64,000 nt of DNA from Patiria miniata (GCF_015706575.1 NW_024037074.1:31857334-31921333), one strand, 5' to 3'. Counted from the stretch's first letter, positions 51,101-61,094 are shown. Numbers and translations: made by a program. The notes: a model not told the origin generated them from the sequence alone.

Positions 51101-51709
51101 CCATCAACAGACAATTTGCGTGCGCATATGGCCTCCAGAAAGATTCGAAAATTTCTCAGAAAATTGGATATTACACCTAAGCATCCCAGAATTGAACAGC
51201 TGAGACATTATACAACCATATATGTAAGAAACTTTGCGTAATTTTTTGAGAAACTCCTCAGTAGTGGGACGAGAACCTGGCGTGTGGAAGAGATACAACG
51301 CAGCAATATCGCAACCACACTAGTAAATAGTTAGTAGGGCTATACATTTGTAGGATACTTTCATGACTTTATAAGTTTATAAAGATTGATTTATTATAGT
51401 AAAAATAGTCCATCGTGTCTATGGCAATTTCACTTTCAGTAAAATAAAATGAGAAGATTGCAAGTTTGGCATCAAAGAAAATGAAAAAAAAATTAAATCA
51501 AAGCCTAAACGTGAATGATAAATTGAAAATAAATAACTGCCATGACTTGTTACGTTTAAATTTAAGTTTTGTTAGTGTTTGAAAAGAGCATCCAATTTAA
51601 TTTTAAAAAGATTGAATGATCATTGATGAAATAAACTCACAATTGCCACCGAGTGTGGAGTTGGGCCAGCATACTCCCTCGTTCTGCGGGGTTTTTGTGT
51701 TGCTAACAT
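44774..51709 (-). CDS. CFAP53: Cilia- and flagella-associated protein 53, seven coding exons, complete
   Basis: CFAP53 (CCDC11) is a coiled-coil protein of motile cilia and centriolar satellites. In vertebrates it is needed for left-right patterning, and it is a microtubule inner protein of axonemal doublets. Seven exons with consistent phase encode 520 residues (human about 514). The product is almost entirely Glu/Lys/Arg/Gln-rich helix. Matches to the remembered human protein run its length: GPTPHSVAI near the N terminus, LRQLLAAEDAQYLEEME, KEKREKERLQVVAEKLDQRW, EECEELR, RLKEEEGRL, and HPMRRA near the C terminus, where human has HPMRKA. Start ATG at 51709-51707, stop at 44776-44774. Same strand as the flippase, whose 5' end lies at least 3 kb downstream. 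Confidence 0.96.
45222..45295 (-). mobile_element. tRNA-derived SINE, family B
   Basis: On the minus strand GGGGCTGGATAGCTCAGTTT, GGAATGGTAATCCGGAGG and CAGGTTCAAACCCCACTCC. It has D-arm and B-box resemblance to tRNA but no pairing acceptor stem. In the intron between CFAP53 exons 7 and 6. Confidence 0.65.
45290..45690. repeat. Partial third copy of the same dispersed repeat
   Basis: In the intron between CFAP53 exons 7 and 6. It shares ACTGCCCCCATTTTACC-like, CAGTTACACATCCGTGAACG-like and GCAGCAAAAGCAAATGTTGT words with the copies at 14 and 39 kb. It lacks the palindrome. Confidence 0.65.
45915..46131 (-). CDS. CFAP53: CFAP53 exon 6
   Basis: Residues about 333-404. KELREEDQRYREYLRQTARE, then WQKRLDEWARQREARKRLMD and VLAVRRQQVEAK. 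The end matches human RRQLVDEVMCTRKLQVQEK in register. Donor GTAAGA leaves one base. Confidence 0.95.
47349..47567 (-). CDS. CFAP53: CFAP53 exon 5
   Basis: Residues about 260-332. AEERELRKMEEQRAQQEKLA, then TNIRLKTKRRAKEMQEELAL and LEKLLSDSRNEAMEIAQRK. 219 bases, phase 0 at both ends, donor GTTGGT. Confidence 0.95.
47788..47849. repeat. 62-bp near-perfect palindrome
   Basis: Centred on GGTTAACC at 47815-47822 with no spacer. Arms such as TGCAATTCTCA and TGAGAACTGCA pair with three or four mismatches. In the intron between CFAP53 exons 5 and 4. Confidence 0.85.
47944..48247 (-). CDS. CFAP53: CFAP53 exon 4
   Basis: Residues about 158-259. EECEELRSTLTRRHMDEVCL, then EEKMYADLWHQDMLAKAARE and KKQDAKRLKEEEGRLL. 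Continuous coiled coil with no helix breaker. 304 bases, ending in phase 0 at GTATGT. Confidence 0.97.
48318..48500. mobile_element. MITE with AAGCCCGGTTCATACT ends
   Basis: AAGCCCGGTTCATACT at the left is perfectly inverted as AGTATGAACCGGGCTT at the right. TA at both borders is a likely duplication. The interior is rich in GCGAAAGCGAA and TTCGC, itself partly inverted. In the intron upstream of CFAP53 exon 4. Confidence 0.88.
48706..48805 (+). mobile_element. tRNA-derived SINE, family B
   Basis: GCTGGATGGCTCAGTTGGTA, GAGGTCGCAGGTTCAATTCC and GGCCAATTTCTTC match the copies at 16.9 and 45.2 kb. In the intron between CFAP53 exons 4 and 3. Confidence 0.65.
49120..49385 (-). mobile_element. SINE with tRNA-like head, family C relative
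   Basis: On the minus strand GTGGTCCAGTGGTTAGGGTG and GTTCGAACCCTGACAGGG, then CTTGGGCAAGACCCTTTAC, CACCCAGCATGCCC and, at the end, AAGTGCTTTGAGACC and TATAAGC. Immediately downstream of CFAP53 exon 3 in gene order... its head ends about 25 bases before the exon's low end. Confidence 0.75.
49408..49581 (-). CDS. CFAP53: CFAP53 exon 3
   Basis: Residues about 100-157. LRQLLAAEDAQYLEEMEASQ, then KFLKEKREKERLQVVAEKLD. This is the block best conserved with the human protein. Phases agree with exons 2 and 4; donor GTAAGG. Confidence 0.97.
50331..50533. mobile_element. MITE with perfect 20-bp TIRs
   Basis: AATGGACCGATCCAGTAAGC is perfectly inverted at the right end (GCTTACTGGATCGGTCCATT). The interior holds a CGCGCGTATGATACGCGCG palindrome. 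About 35 bases downstream of CFAP53 exon 2, so it could affect that donor. Confidence 0.9.
50569..50798 (-). CDS. CFAP53: CFAP53 exon 2
   Basis: Residues about 24-99. RAKMPSKLPPDHLILERRRH, a charged helix with DLKNDWERITDRRIQLNTVS, ending LEDRRE. The acceptor AACAG precedes AGGGCC; donor GTGGGC leaves two bases. Confidence 0.94.
51641..51709 (-). CDS. CFAP53: CFAP53 exon 1
   Basis: Residues 1-23: MLATQKPRRTREYAGPTPHS, then VAI. The human protein has KGPTPKVVIVR at the same place. Donor GTGAGT, phase 0. I chose this ATG because it opens the only frame that reaches the GPTP motif. Confidence 0.9.
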
Positions 51710-52800
51710 GATGTCTCTTCCTACTTGCACGCTTCCAGATGCGTCGATGCAGAACAGTAGCCCGAGAAAATTTCGCCACACACGGCTACGCTGCGCTACA
51801 GGATCGGCAGATCGGCAACTCGGTGCCGCGCACGGAACGAGTAACGTCAGCTCAGGTTAAAATTTTAGGTTCCAGAAATTATCCGAATAACAGCCAGTTT
51901 TCGGGTTGAAATAGAGCTAATAAATATCACCGACTTTTCATTTTCAATCAAATACCTATAGTTGTTGAATATAAAAATTATTACTGACGAAAAAACATGA
52001 GCAAACCTACAATTAAAAAGTACGAACTTTCGCCAAATGGCACCCACAGAGCTCAGCGCTGCGGCGATATATTGATGTGACGTCAAGCCTAGCAACAAAA
52101 TAACAGTAATATGGCGCCCTCAATAGTTCGTACACCGCCACACAGACGGGACTGCTGTATTCATCAATAGCCTTGATTACTATTCATTTATTTATATATT
52201 TATTTCATACACCATCCAACAGAGCAAGTGCCAAAGACGGATGGATAAATTGATTAATTTACAGTAAAACATTAAAAAAAATTACCAAATCTGCATAAGA
52301 ATCAAGACATCAACAAAAAAACTTTAAAAATAAAAAAAGGCACAAGATGAAACAGGCCCTCTCTGAGCGTGACATGCCCCATGTATTCATATTAAGACTA
52401 GTACATGTACAATGTATAAGTCTTAACATCCATAATTTAGTCCCTGTAAAAACAAGAATCACTTTGCTTGGATATAAATCTGGAACGACACTTACAAAAA
52501 GTATTTGGGCTCAGCCCCCCCCCCCCAAAAAAAAATAGTGTGTTCACCTCAGTCCATCTGCGGCGGAATTAACTCTTGAAACTGACGCGCGAGGAAAAAA
52601 TGCCGAAGTATCACAGCTTTCTAACATGTATGAAAATATGGGTATTACAATTATTATGTCCAATCTTTATCCCAAATTAAGTTGGAAACCTTACAGTTGT
52701 TTGGCATATTATATTATGTCGGGGCGTATCTTGAGTGGCTTTTGGCGCTGGCGGCGAATTTAAATTTGAGAAATGAAGCCTCAGCTAAAAGCTCTAATAT
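51710..52800. other. CFAP53 5' flank and intergenic DNA
   Basis: 51710 to about 51850 is richer in CpG than the neighbouring DNA and is probably the CFAP53 5' UTR and core promoter; ACGTCAGC occurs near 51845. From 52140 to 52800 the DNA is AT-rich, with no coding frame on either strand and a short C run at 52517-52527. A TATGGCGCCCTC motif near 52112 may mark a second start site, perhaps divergent. Inferred. Confidence 0.4.
52078..52096. promoter_or_regulatory. Candidate CRE and X-box-like half site upstream of CFAP53
   Basis: Perfect TGACGTCA at 52078-52085, then CCTAGCAAC at 52088-52096, whose reverse complement GTTGCTAGG resembles one half of the RFX X-box that drives ciliary genes. It lies about 370 bases upstream of the CFAP53 ATG. 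Inferred from motif and position only. Confidence 0.35.
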
Positions 52801-52802
52801 TA

Positions 52803-53008
52803 ATTACCAGCACGTTGTCGTAAAAGTTGGTACCTTGATCCGGTCTTAACTTTTTCTTTCAAATGGGGCTTGCGGTCGCTGCCGAAGTTTATTGAACGTG
52901 ATGGGGATTAAGAAATAAAGGTCTGATATTTTCTACACAAACCCCCGGTGAAGGGGGTTTTGCATAGAAATTTTCAGACACCAACATTTACGACAATGTG
53001 TTAGTAAT
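52803..53008 (+). mobile_element. Left boundary element of the satellite, with TIRs
   Basis: Left end ATTACCAGCACGTTGTCGTA is inverted at the right end (TACGACAATGTGTTAGTAAT) over about 32 bases with a few mismatches. The interior includes TTGATCCGGTCTTAAC, GGGGCTTGCGGTCGCTGCCG and the hairpin AAACCCCC-GGTGAA-GGGGGTTT. About 206 bases. A second copy in the same orientation ends the satellite at 58439-58615. Confidence 0.88.
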
Positions 53009-56000
53009 GATTTTGTGGAGCTTAAAACACTGTATTGTTATGGTCAATATTGATTCATTGTTTGACGGTTTCTTATGAAAATAAATCTCGCAATGTTTTA
53101 AACATGATGACAAATCACTAGACGAAAATTCAATTTAAAACTTCTATTTCTGGAGTTGTTGCCCCCCAAACGAGTTTGGTGGTGGATAATTATCGAGACT
53201 ACTATTTATGTGGCGCGCACTCTATTAAATAAAAGAATATTGGTGCGGATGCCGCACTATTGAACAAAAATAACAACTCAGTTTCCGATCAATAACTCAA
53301 GAAAAACAAAATGTATTAAACTGAAATTTCGTGCAATTTATTTCCACGATGTGTAACAGAGGGGTATTGAATATCATGAGAAGCAGTTTAACGATAAAAA
53401 TAATATGATCGTAATGGAGATCAATGATCGTAACAATGTAATGTTTTACACACGAAAAGTTCACATTGATTTTCATTCAAATTGCACTTGTCTCGCTTAA
53501 AACACTGTATTGTTACGGTCAATATTGCTCTATTTTTTGACGTTTTTTTATGAAATTAAATCTCATAATGTTAAACAAAATGACAAATCACTAGACACAA
53601 ATTCAATTTAAAACATCTTCAATTTCTGGAGTTGTTGCCCCCCAAACGAGTTTGGTGGTGGATAATTATCGAGACTACTATTTATGTGGCGCGCCCTCTA
53701 TTAAACAAAAGAATATTGGTGCGGATGCTGCACTCTTGAACAAAAAAGAACAACTCAGTTTCCGATCAATAACTCAAGAAATACAAAATGTATGAAACTG
53801 AAATTACGTGCAATTTATTTCCACGATGTGTAACAGAGGTGTATTGAATATCATGAGAAACAGTCCAACGATAAAAAATAATATGATCGTAACAATGTAG
53901 TGTTTTACACGCGAAAAGTTCACATTGATTTTCATTCAAACTGCACTTGTCTCGCTTAAAACATTGTATTGTTACGGTCAATATTGCTCTATTTTTTGAC
54001 GTTTTTTTTATGAAATTAAATCTCATACTGTTAAACAAAATGACAAATCACCAGACACAAATTCAATTTAAAACATCTTAAATTCCTGGAGTTGTTGCCC
54101 CCAAAACGAGTTTGGTGGTGGATAATTAGGCCCCCCAAAAAAAGTCTCCGGTTTCTGGTATGGAGCTTGCCCCAAAAGTGGTGCGGCGACGCGGCTTTTT
54201 TTTGTTTTTTACCTGTTTTTTTTTTTTTTTTTGGCTTCAAATGTCGGCTGATGACTGCGAATGGTGCCCGACTAAACTTAGTGCAAATATATGGGAGTCC
54301 AGAGAGGCCACATAAAGCTTATTCTCGATCATAACCCCATCTAAAAACACGTTAAAATTGTGCAGCAGCAGGATTCCAGTCAAACCAGTGAGTTTGGCGG
54401 TTTTGAGACATCATCTTGTATTGAAAAAAAAACTTTTTCATTTTGCCGACGCGCATGGCTACGGCGACGCGCGCGCATACCAGAAACCGGAGACTTTTTG
54501 TTTGTTTGGCCCATTGATCTCCATAATATGGAGATCAATGGTTTGGCCTTATCGAGACTACTATTTATGTGGCGCGCCCTCTATTAAATAAAAGAATATT
54601 GGTGCGGATGCTGCACTATTGACCAAAACTAACAACTCAGTTTCCGATCAATAACTCAAGAAATACAAAACGTATTCAACTGAAATTTCGTGCAATTTAT
54701 TTTCACGATGTGTAACAGAGGTCTATTGAATATCATGAGAAACAGTCCAACGATAAAAATAATATGATTGTAACAATGTTGTGTTTTACACGCGAAAAAT
54801 TCACATTGATTTCCATTCCGATTGCACTTGTCGCGCTTAAAACACTGTATTGTTACGGTCAATATCGTTCATTGTTTGACGGTTTCTTATAAATTTAAAT
54901 CTCGTAATGTTAATCAAAATGACAAATCACTTTACAAAAATTCGATTTAAAACATCTTCAATTTCTGGAGTTGTTGCCCCCCAAAAGAGTTTGGTGGTGG
55001 ATAATTATCGAGACAACTATTTATGTGGCGCGCCCTCTATTAAATAAAAGATTATTGGTGCGGATGCTGCACTATTGAACAAAAAGAACAACTCAGTTTC
55101 CGATCAATAACTCAAGAAATACAAAATGTATGAAACTGAAATGTCGTGCAATTTGTTTCCACGAGGTGTAACAGAGGTCTATTGAATATCATGAGAAACA
55201 GTCCAACGATAAAAATAATATGATCGTAACAATGTTGTGTTTTACACCCGAAAAATTCACATTGATTTCCATTCCGATTGCACTTGTCGCGCTTAAAACA
55301 CTGTATTGTTACGGTCAATATTGCTTCAGTGTTTGACGGTTTCTTATGAAATTAAATCTCGAAATGTTAAACACAATGAACAATCACTACACGCAAATTC
55401 AATTCAAAACATCTTGTTTTTCTGGAGTTGTTGCCCCCAAACGAGTTTGGTGGTGGATAATTATCGAGACTACTATTTATGTGGCGCGCCCTCTATTAAA
55501 TAAAATATTATTGATGCGGATGCTGCACTATTGAACAAAAAGAACAACTCAGTTTCCGATCAATAACTCAAGAAATACAAAATGTATGAAACTGAAATTT
55601 CGTGCAATTTATTTCCACGATGTGTAACAGAGGTCTATTGAATATCATAAGAAACAGTCCAACGATAAAAATATTATGATCGTAACAATGTAGTGTTTTA
55701 CACGCGAAAAATTCACATTGATTTTCATTCGGATTGCATTTGTCGCGCTTAAAACACTGTATTGTTACGGTCAATATTGCTTCATTGCTTGACGGTTTCT
55801 TACGAAATTAAATCTCGTAATGTTAAACACAATGAAAAATCACTACAAGGAAATTCAATTCAAAACATCTTGTTTTTCTGGAGTTGTTGCCCCCAAACGA
55901 GTTTGGTGGTGGATAGTTATCGAGACTACTATTTATGTGGCGCGCCCTCTATTAAATAAAAGATTATTGGTGCTGATGCTGCACAATTGAACAAAAAGAA

Positions 56001-58436
56001 CAACTCAGTTTCCGATCAATAACTCACGAAATACAAAATGTATGAAACTGAAATTTCGTGCAATTAATTTCCACGATGTGTAACAGAGGTCTATTGAATA
56101 TCATGAGAAACAGTCCAACGATAAAAATAATATGATCGTAACAAAGCAGTGTTTTACACGCGAAAAATTCAAATTGATTTTTATTCGGATTGCACTTGTC
56201 GCGCTTGAAACACTGTATTATTACGGTCAATATTGCTTCATTGTTTGACGGTTTCTTATGAAATTAAACCTCGTAATGTTAAACAAAATGGCAAATCACT
56301 AGACGAAAATTCGATTTAAAACATATTGTATTTTTGGAGTTGTTGCCCCCGAACGAGTTTGGTGGTGGATAATTATCGAGACTACTATTTATGTGGCGCG
56401 CCCTCTATTAAATAAAAGATTATTGGTGCGGATGCTGCACTATTGAACAAAAAGAACAACTCAGTTTCCGATCAATAACTCAAGAAATACAAAATGTATG
56501 AAACTGAAATTTCGTGCAATTTATTTCCACGATGTGTAACAGAGGTGTATTGAATATCATGAGAAACAGTCCAACGATAAAAATAATATGATCGTAACAA
56601 TGTAGTGTTTTACAACCGAAAAATTAACATTGATTTTCATTCAAATTGCACTTGTCTCGCTTAAAACACTGTATTGTTACGGTCAATATTGCTCTATTTT
56701 TCGACGGTTTCTTATGAAGTTAAATCTCGTAATGTTAAACGAAATGACAAATCACTTCACAAAAATTCGATTTAAAACATCTTCAATTTCTGGAGTTGTT
56801 GCCCCCGAACGAGTTTGGTGGTGGATAATTATCGAGACTACTATTTATGTGGCGCGCCCTCTATTAAATAAAAGATTATTGGTGCGGATGCTGCACTATT
56901 GAACAAAAAGAACAACTCAGTTTCCGATCAATAACTCAAGAAATACAAAATGTATGAAACTGAAATTACGTTCTATTTATTTCCACGATGTGTAACAGAG
57001 GTGTATTGAATATCATGAGAAACAGTCCAACGATAAAAATAATATGATCGTAACAATGTAGTGTTTTACACGCGAAAAATTCACCTTGATTTTCATTCGG
57101 ATTGCACCTGTTGCGTATAAAACACTGTATTGTTACGGTCAATATTGCTTAATTGTTCTACGGTTTGTTATGAAATTAAATCTCGTAATGTTGGGCACAA
57201 TGACAAATCACTACACGGAAATTCAATTCAAAACATCTTGTATTTCTGCAGTTGTTGCCCCCCAAACGAGTTTGGTGGGGGATAATTATCGAGACTACTA
57301 TTTATGTGGCGCGCCATCTATTAAATAAAGGATTATTGGTGCGGATGCCGCACTATTAAACAAAAATAAAACAACTCAGTTTCCGATTAATATCTCAAGA
57401 AATACGAAATGTATTAAACTGAAATTTCGTGCAATTTACCTCCACGATGTGTAACAGAGGGGTATTGAATATCATGAGAAACAGTCCAACGATAAAATAA
57501 TAGGACCGTAACAATGTAGTGTTTACACGCGAAAAATTCACATTGATTTTCATTCGGATTGCACCTGTTGCGTTTAAAACACTGTATTGTTAGGCCTACG
57601 GTCAATATTGCTTCCAAGTTGACGGTTTCTTATGAAATTAAATCTCGTAATGTTAAGCACAATGAAAAATCACTAGACGAAAATTCAATTCAAAACATCT
57701 TGTATTTCTGGAGTTGTTGCCCCCAAACGAGTTTGGTGGTGGATAGTTATCGAGACTATATTTATGTGGCGCGCCCTCTATTAAATAAAAGAATATTGGT
57801 GCGGATGCCGCACTATTGAACAAAAATAACAACTCAGTTTCCGATCAATAACTCAAGAAATACAAAATGTATTAAACTGAAATTTCATGCAATTTATTTC
57901 CACGATGTGTAACAGAGGTCTATTGAATATCATGAGAAACAGTCCAACGATAAAATAATATGAGCGTAACAATGTAGTGTTTTACACGCGAAAAATTCAC
58001 ATTGACTTTTATTCGGATTGCATTTGTCGCGCTTAAAACACGGTATTGTTACGGTCAATATTGCTCATTGTTTGATGGTTTCTTATGAAATTAAATCTCG
58101 TAATGTTAAGCATAATGACAAATCACAAGACGAAAATTCAATTTAAAACATCTTGTATTTCTGGAGTTGTTGCCCCCCAAACGAGTTTGGTGTTGGATAA
58201 TTATCGAGACTACTATTTATGTGGCGCGCCCTCAAAAAATAACAACTCGTTTTCCGAACAACAACTCAAGAAATACAAGATGTATTAAACTGAAATTTCG
58301 TGAATTTTTGTTCCACCATGTTTAACAGAGGTCTTTTGAATATCATGGGAAACAGTCCAATAATAAAAATAACATGATCGTTACAATGTAGTGTTTTACA
58401 CGCGAAAAATACACATTGATTTTCATTCGGATTGCA
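53009..58436 (+). repeat. Satellite array, about eleven 457-bp units
   Basis: Each unit contains GGAGTTGTTGCCCC (first near 53155, then about 53627, 54090, 54966, 55423, 55880, 56336, 56791, 57248, 57711 and 58165), TGGCGCGCCCTCTATTAAAT, TCCGATCAATAACTCAAG and CTGTATTGTTACGGTCAATA. Units are about 85-95 percent alike by eye. Excluding the MITE at 54129-54548, the length is close to a whole number of units. Both strands carry 60-90-codon open frames with varying breaks, so I do not call them genes. Confidence 0.95.
54129..54548 (-). mobile_element. MITE with TTA target duplication, copy 2, inside the satellite
   Basis: Interrupts the satellite word GATAATTATCGAGAC with TTA duplicated at 54126-54128 and 54549-54551. 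It is an inverted relative of 17292-17653: AGTCTCCGGTTTCTGGTATG at the left, CATACCAGAAACCGGAGACT at the right. Just inside the right end a 29-base palindrome (13-bp arms, CATTGATCTCCAT and its inverse) sits between two GTTTGGCC copies. No transposase. Confidence 0.92.
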
Positions 58437-58438
58437 CA

Positions 58439-58615
58439 TTGGTACTTTGATCCGGTCTTAAACTTTCAAATGGGGCTTGCGGTCGCTGCCGAAGTTAATT
58501 GAACGTGATGGAGAGTAATTAATACTGGTCTGATATTTTCTACACAAACCCCCGGTGTAGGGGGTTTTGCATAGAAATTTTCAGATACCAACTTTCACGA
58601 CAATGTGTTAGTAAT
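58439..58615 (+). mobile_element. Right boundary element of the satellite
   Basis: Direct-orientation copy of 52827-53008. It starts TTGGTACTTTGATCCGGTCT, keeps the hairpin with loop GGTGTA, and ends with the TIR ACGACAATGTGTTAGTAAT. It lacks the outer left TIR. So the array plus both boundaries starts and ends with mutually inverted termini. Confidence 0.88.
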
Positions 58616-59185
58616 GTTAAGTTATTCTCAAAGATTGTTTACGCATAATTTTTTTCGTTTTCACCCTAAATAACTGCAATGTCGTTTTGAGAAGTGATTT
58701 CAATAATAAAGCATTAGAAAATCTACTAAAAGTATTTTTTAGCAAAGTTATGATATTTTAACGCAAATGTTATGTACGATGAATTCCCCAGTGTTAATTC
58801 CTTTAGATTTTGCGCATGCGCCTCTAAACCTGTTTTCCAGAGAGGAGAACCTAGTGTGGACGTGTGCAAGTTCACAAGGCGTTCACGCTTCCTGCATCCT
58901 GTGGACCTCTTTGGTTCACAGGTCCACAAAGAGTATGTAATGTTAGAGCATAGTCGTACTTTACATAATTCTCGAGGACAAGGTATTATCTTTTCCTTTG
59001 TCCCTGTCATAGACGAAGCATAAACGGACGATAGAGGACAAAAGATAAACAATCCAGGTCATCAGAAAACACAGAAAATGTTGTCCAGGTCATCAAAACA
59101 GAATAATGTTGTTGATGACCTGGTCCTGTTGGTCCTCTATGGCGTGTCAAACGTTGCAATATTCAATATTTTGCAATATATATGT
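58616..59185. other. Unassigned DNA between satellite and minisatellites
   Basis: No gene seen. 58840-59150 has internal inverted words (GACCTCTTTGGTTCACAGG next to CACAGGTCCACAAAGAG, and CCAGGTCATCA versus TGATGACCTGG near 59075-59125), perhaps a small palindromic element. Confidence 0.4.
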
Positions 59186-59189
59186 TGGA

Positions 59190-59520
59190 TGTTCAATATC
59201 TTTTACATTTATGTGCGATGTTCAATATAAGTGTGCGATGTTTTTCATTATTTGCGCGATGTTTAATATATTAGTGCGATGTTTTACAATATATGTGCGA
59301 TGTTCAATATATGTGTGCGATGTTTTACATTTATATGCGATTTTCAATTTATATGTGCGATGTTTTTGACGATATATATGTGCGATGTTTTCAATATTAT
59401 GTTCGATTTTTTTGCATTAAATGTGCGATGTTTTTCGATACAATTGTGTGTGTTGTTTTACAATATATTTGCGATATTCTCAAACATGTTAGCAATGTTT
59501 TACACATAATTATGTTTGAC
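59190..59520 (+). repeat. Degenerate minisatellite, unit about 22-28 bp (TGTGCGATGTTTT)
   Basis: About a dozen copies of TGTGCGATGTTTTACAATAT and variants; TTCGATGTTT remnants continue to about 59610. Some frames stay open, giving a spurious Cys/Phe/Met-rich peptide pattern. Confidence 0.85.
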
Positions 59521-59944
59521 ATTTCGAGCTATTTGTTTTCGATGTTTCATCGGTATGTTTGCATTCGATCTTTTGCAATATGCATTTGATGTTTCCCTTT
59601 TCATTCGATGTTTCGTTAAGAGTCAAAGTCTGGTTACTAGACCGCGAAAGTCTGACTATTTTGCCTAAAGTCAGTGTATGAGACGTCAGGGGATCGCGTA
59701 AAGTGATTAGAGCCAGACCTAAACGGTAAAAACCGGAGTTGTGGGTAATTCTTTAAGCATACGCAATGCATTCATCATTGTTTGGGCAGTACCCCCAGCT
59801 GTGCCTGTACTATACCCATAGTATTATGTGCATCATCTATGCATTAAGGAGTGCATGACAGATGGTCTGAGCTCCAAGGCCGATGTGCACCTGTCCCGTT
59901 TAATGATCCAGTTACCTGATAATTTGTTAGCATAAGCTGATGTA

Positions 59945-60640
59945 AAATTGGGCAAAATTAGATGTTTATGAAAAAAATCAAATTGTAAGGGGTTAACCTT
60001 GCATTTTTTTAAAGCAAAATCGGGAAAAATCAGATGTTTCTGGAAAATTGCAGATTGTATGGGGTTAGATGTTTATGAAACATTTCAAATTGTAAGGGGT
60101 GAACATTGCATATTTTAGCGAAATTGGGCAAAATCAGATGTTTCCGAAAAATTTCAGATGTAAGGGATTTAATAACCTTGCTTTTTTAGTGAAATTTTGC
60201 AAAGTTAGATGTTACGAAAAATTTCAAATTGAAAGGGGTTAACCTCGCATTTTTTTAAAGCGAAAATGGGAAAAAATCAAATGTTTTTGGAAAATTGCAG
60301 ATTGTAAGGGGTTAACCTTGCTTTTTGACTAAGATTGGGGAAAATGAGATGTTCATGAAAAAAATTCAAATTGTAAGGGGTTAACCTTGCATTTTTTTTT
60401 AGCAAATTAGGACACAATCAGATGATTCTGGAAAATTGCAGATTGTTAGGGCTTAACCTTGTATTTCTAGCAAAATTGGGCAAAAAGAAATGTTTATGAA
60501 AAATTTTAAATTGTAAGAGGTGTACCTTGTATATTTAGTAAAATTTGGCAAAATCAGATTTGTATGAAAAATCTAAAATGGTAAGGGGTTAACCTTGCTT
60601 TTTTAGCAAAATTTGGAGCATATTTTACTAAAATTGGGCA
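59945..60640 (+). repeat. Minisatellite, unit about 60 bp (GGGGTTAACCTTGCATTTTT)
   Basis: Roughly ten or eleven units with AAATTGGGCAAAATCAGATG, TTATGAAAAATTTCAAATTG and TAAGGGGTTAACCTTGC. Spacing varies from 55 to 70 bases and units are diverged. Confidence 0.87.
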
Positions 60641-61094
60641 AAATCAGATGCTTCTAAAAAATCCAGATGTAAAGTTTCCGCAAAAACAGCTGTTGAAAAA
60701 GAGCCCAATGTTGAACTTTACTGAGTCTGAGGTCTATCGAGGGGACGATCCTTATTTCAACTCCCGGAGATTCGCTGACAGTCTCTATTTTTCTTTTTAA
60801 GAAAGTCGAAATAGCTGAAGAGGGAGGTGAGAATTTATATGTGCCCAGATACAAAGAGTAGAAATCTACGCGTCTGCCTTTTGAAAATACACAATTGCGG
60901 TGTTCATTGTTGCGTAATGATCCGCCTAGCACACGACTGTTTTGCACGTTAGGCTGTGTTATGCAGCTTCCTAACAAACCAAACACACTGGGCTCATTAT
61001 ATCGACTTGTTTTTACTCATTAAGGTAAAGCAAATGGACCCAGTAATCTTCCTGGCGCGTTTACTCACCTATAAAGACAACTTTTCTCAGTTTA

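Noticed and set aside
53155..58290. Repeated 60-90-codon open frames in the satellite as a small gene family
   Set aside because: Frames on both strands follow from unit repetition, starts and ends shift between units, and one unit carries a MITE. No conserved domain.
52803..58615. Boundary copies as LTRs of a retroelement
   Set aside because: Short, with own terminal inverted repeats on the left copy, no primer site, polypurine tract or coding sequence; a TIR element fits better.
52803..58615. Helitron with 3' hairpin
   Set aside because: The hairpin near the end is suggestive, but inverted termini are present and no CTRR end or TC start was seen.
60654..60986. 110-codon minus-strand frame as a gene
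   Set aside because: No recognisable similarity, no splice context, and it overlaps the end of a minisatellite.
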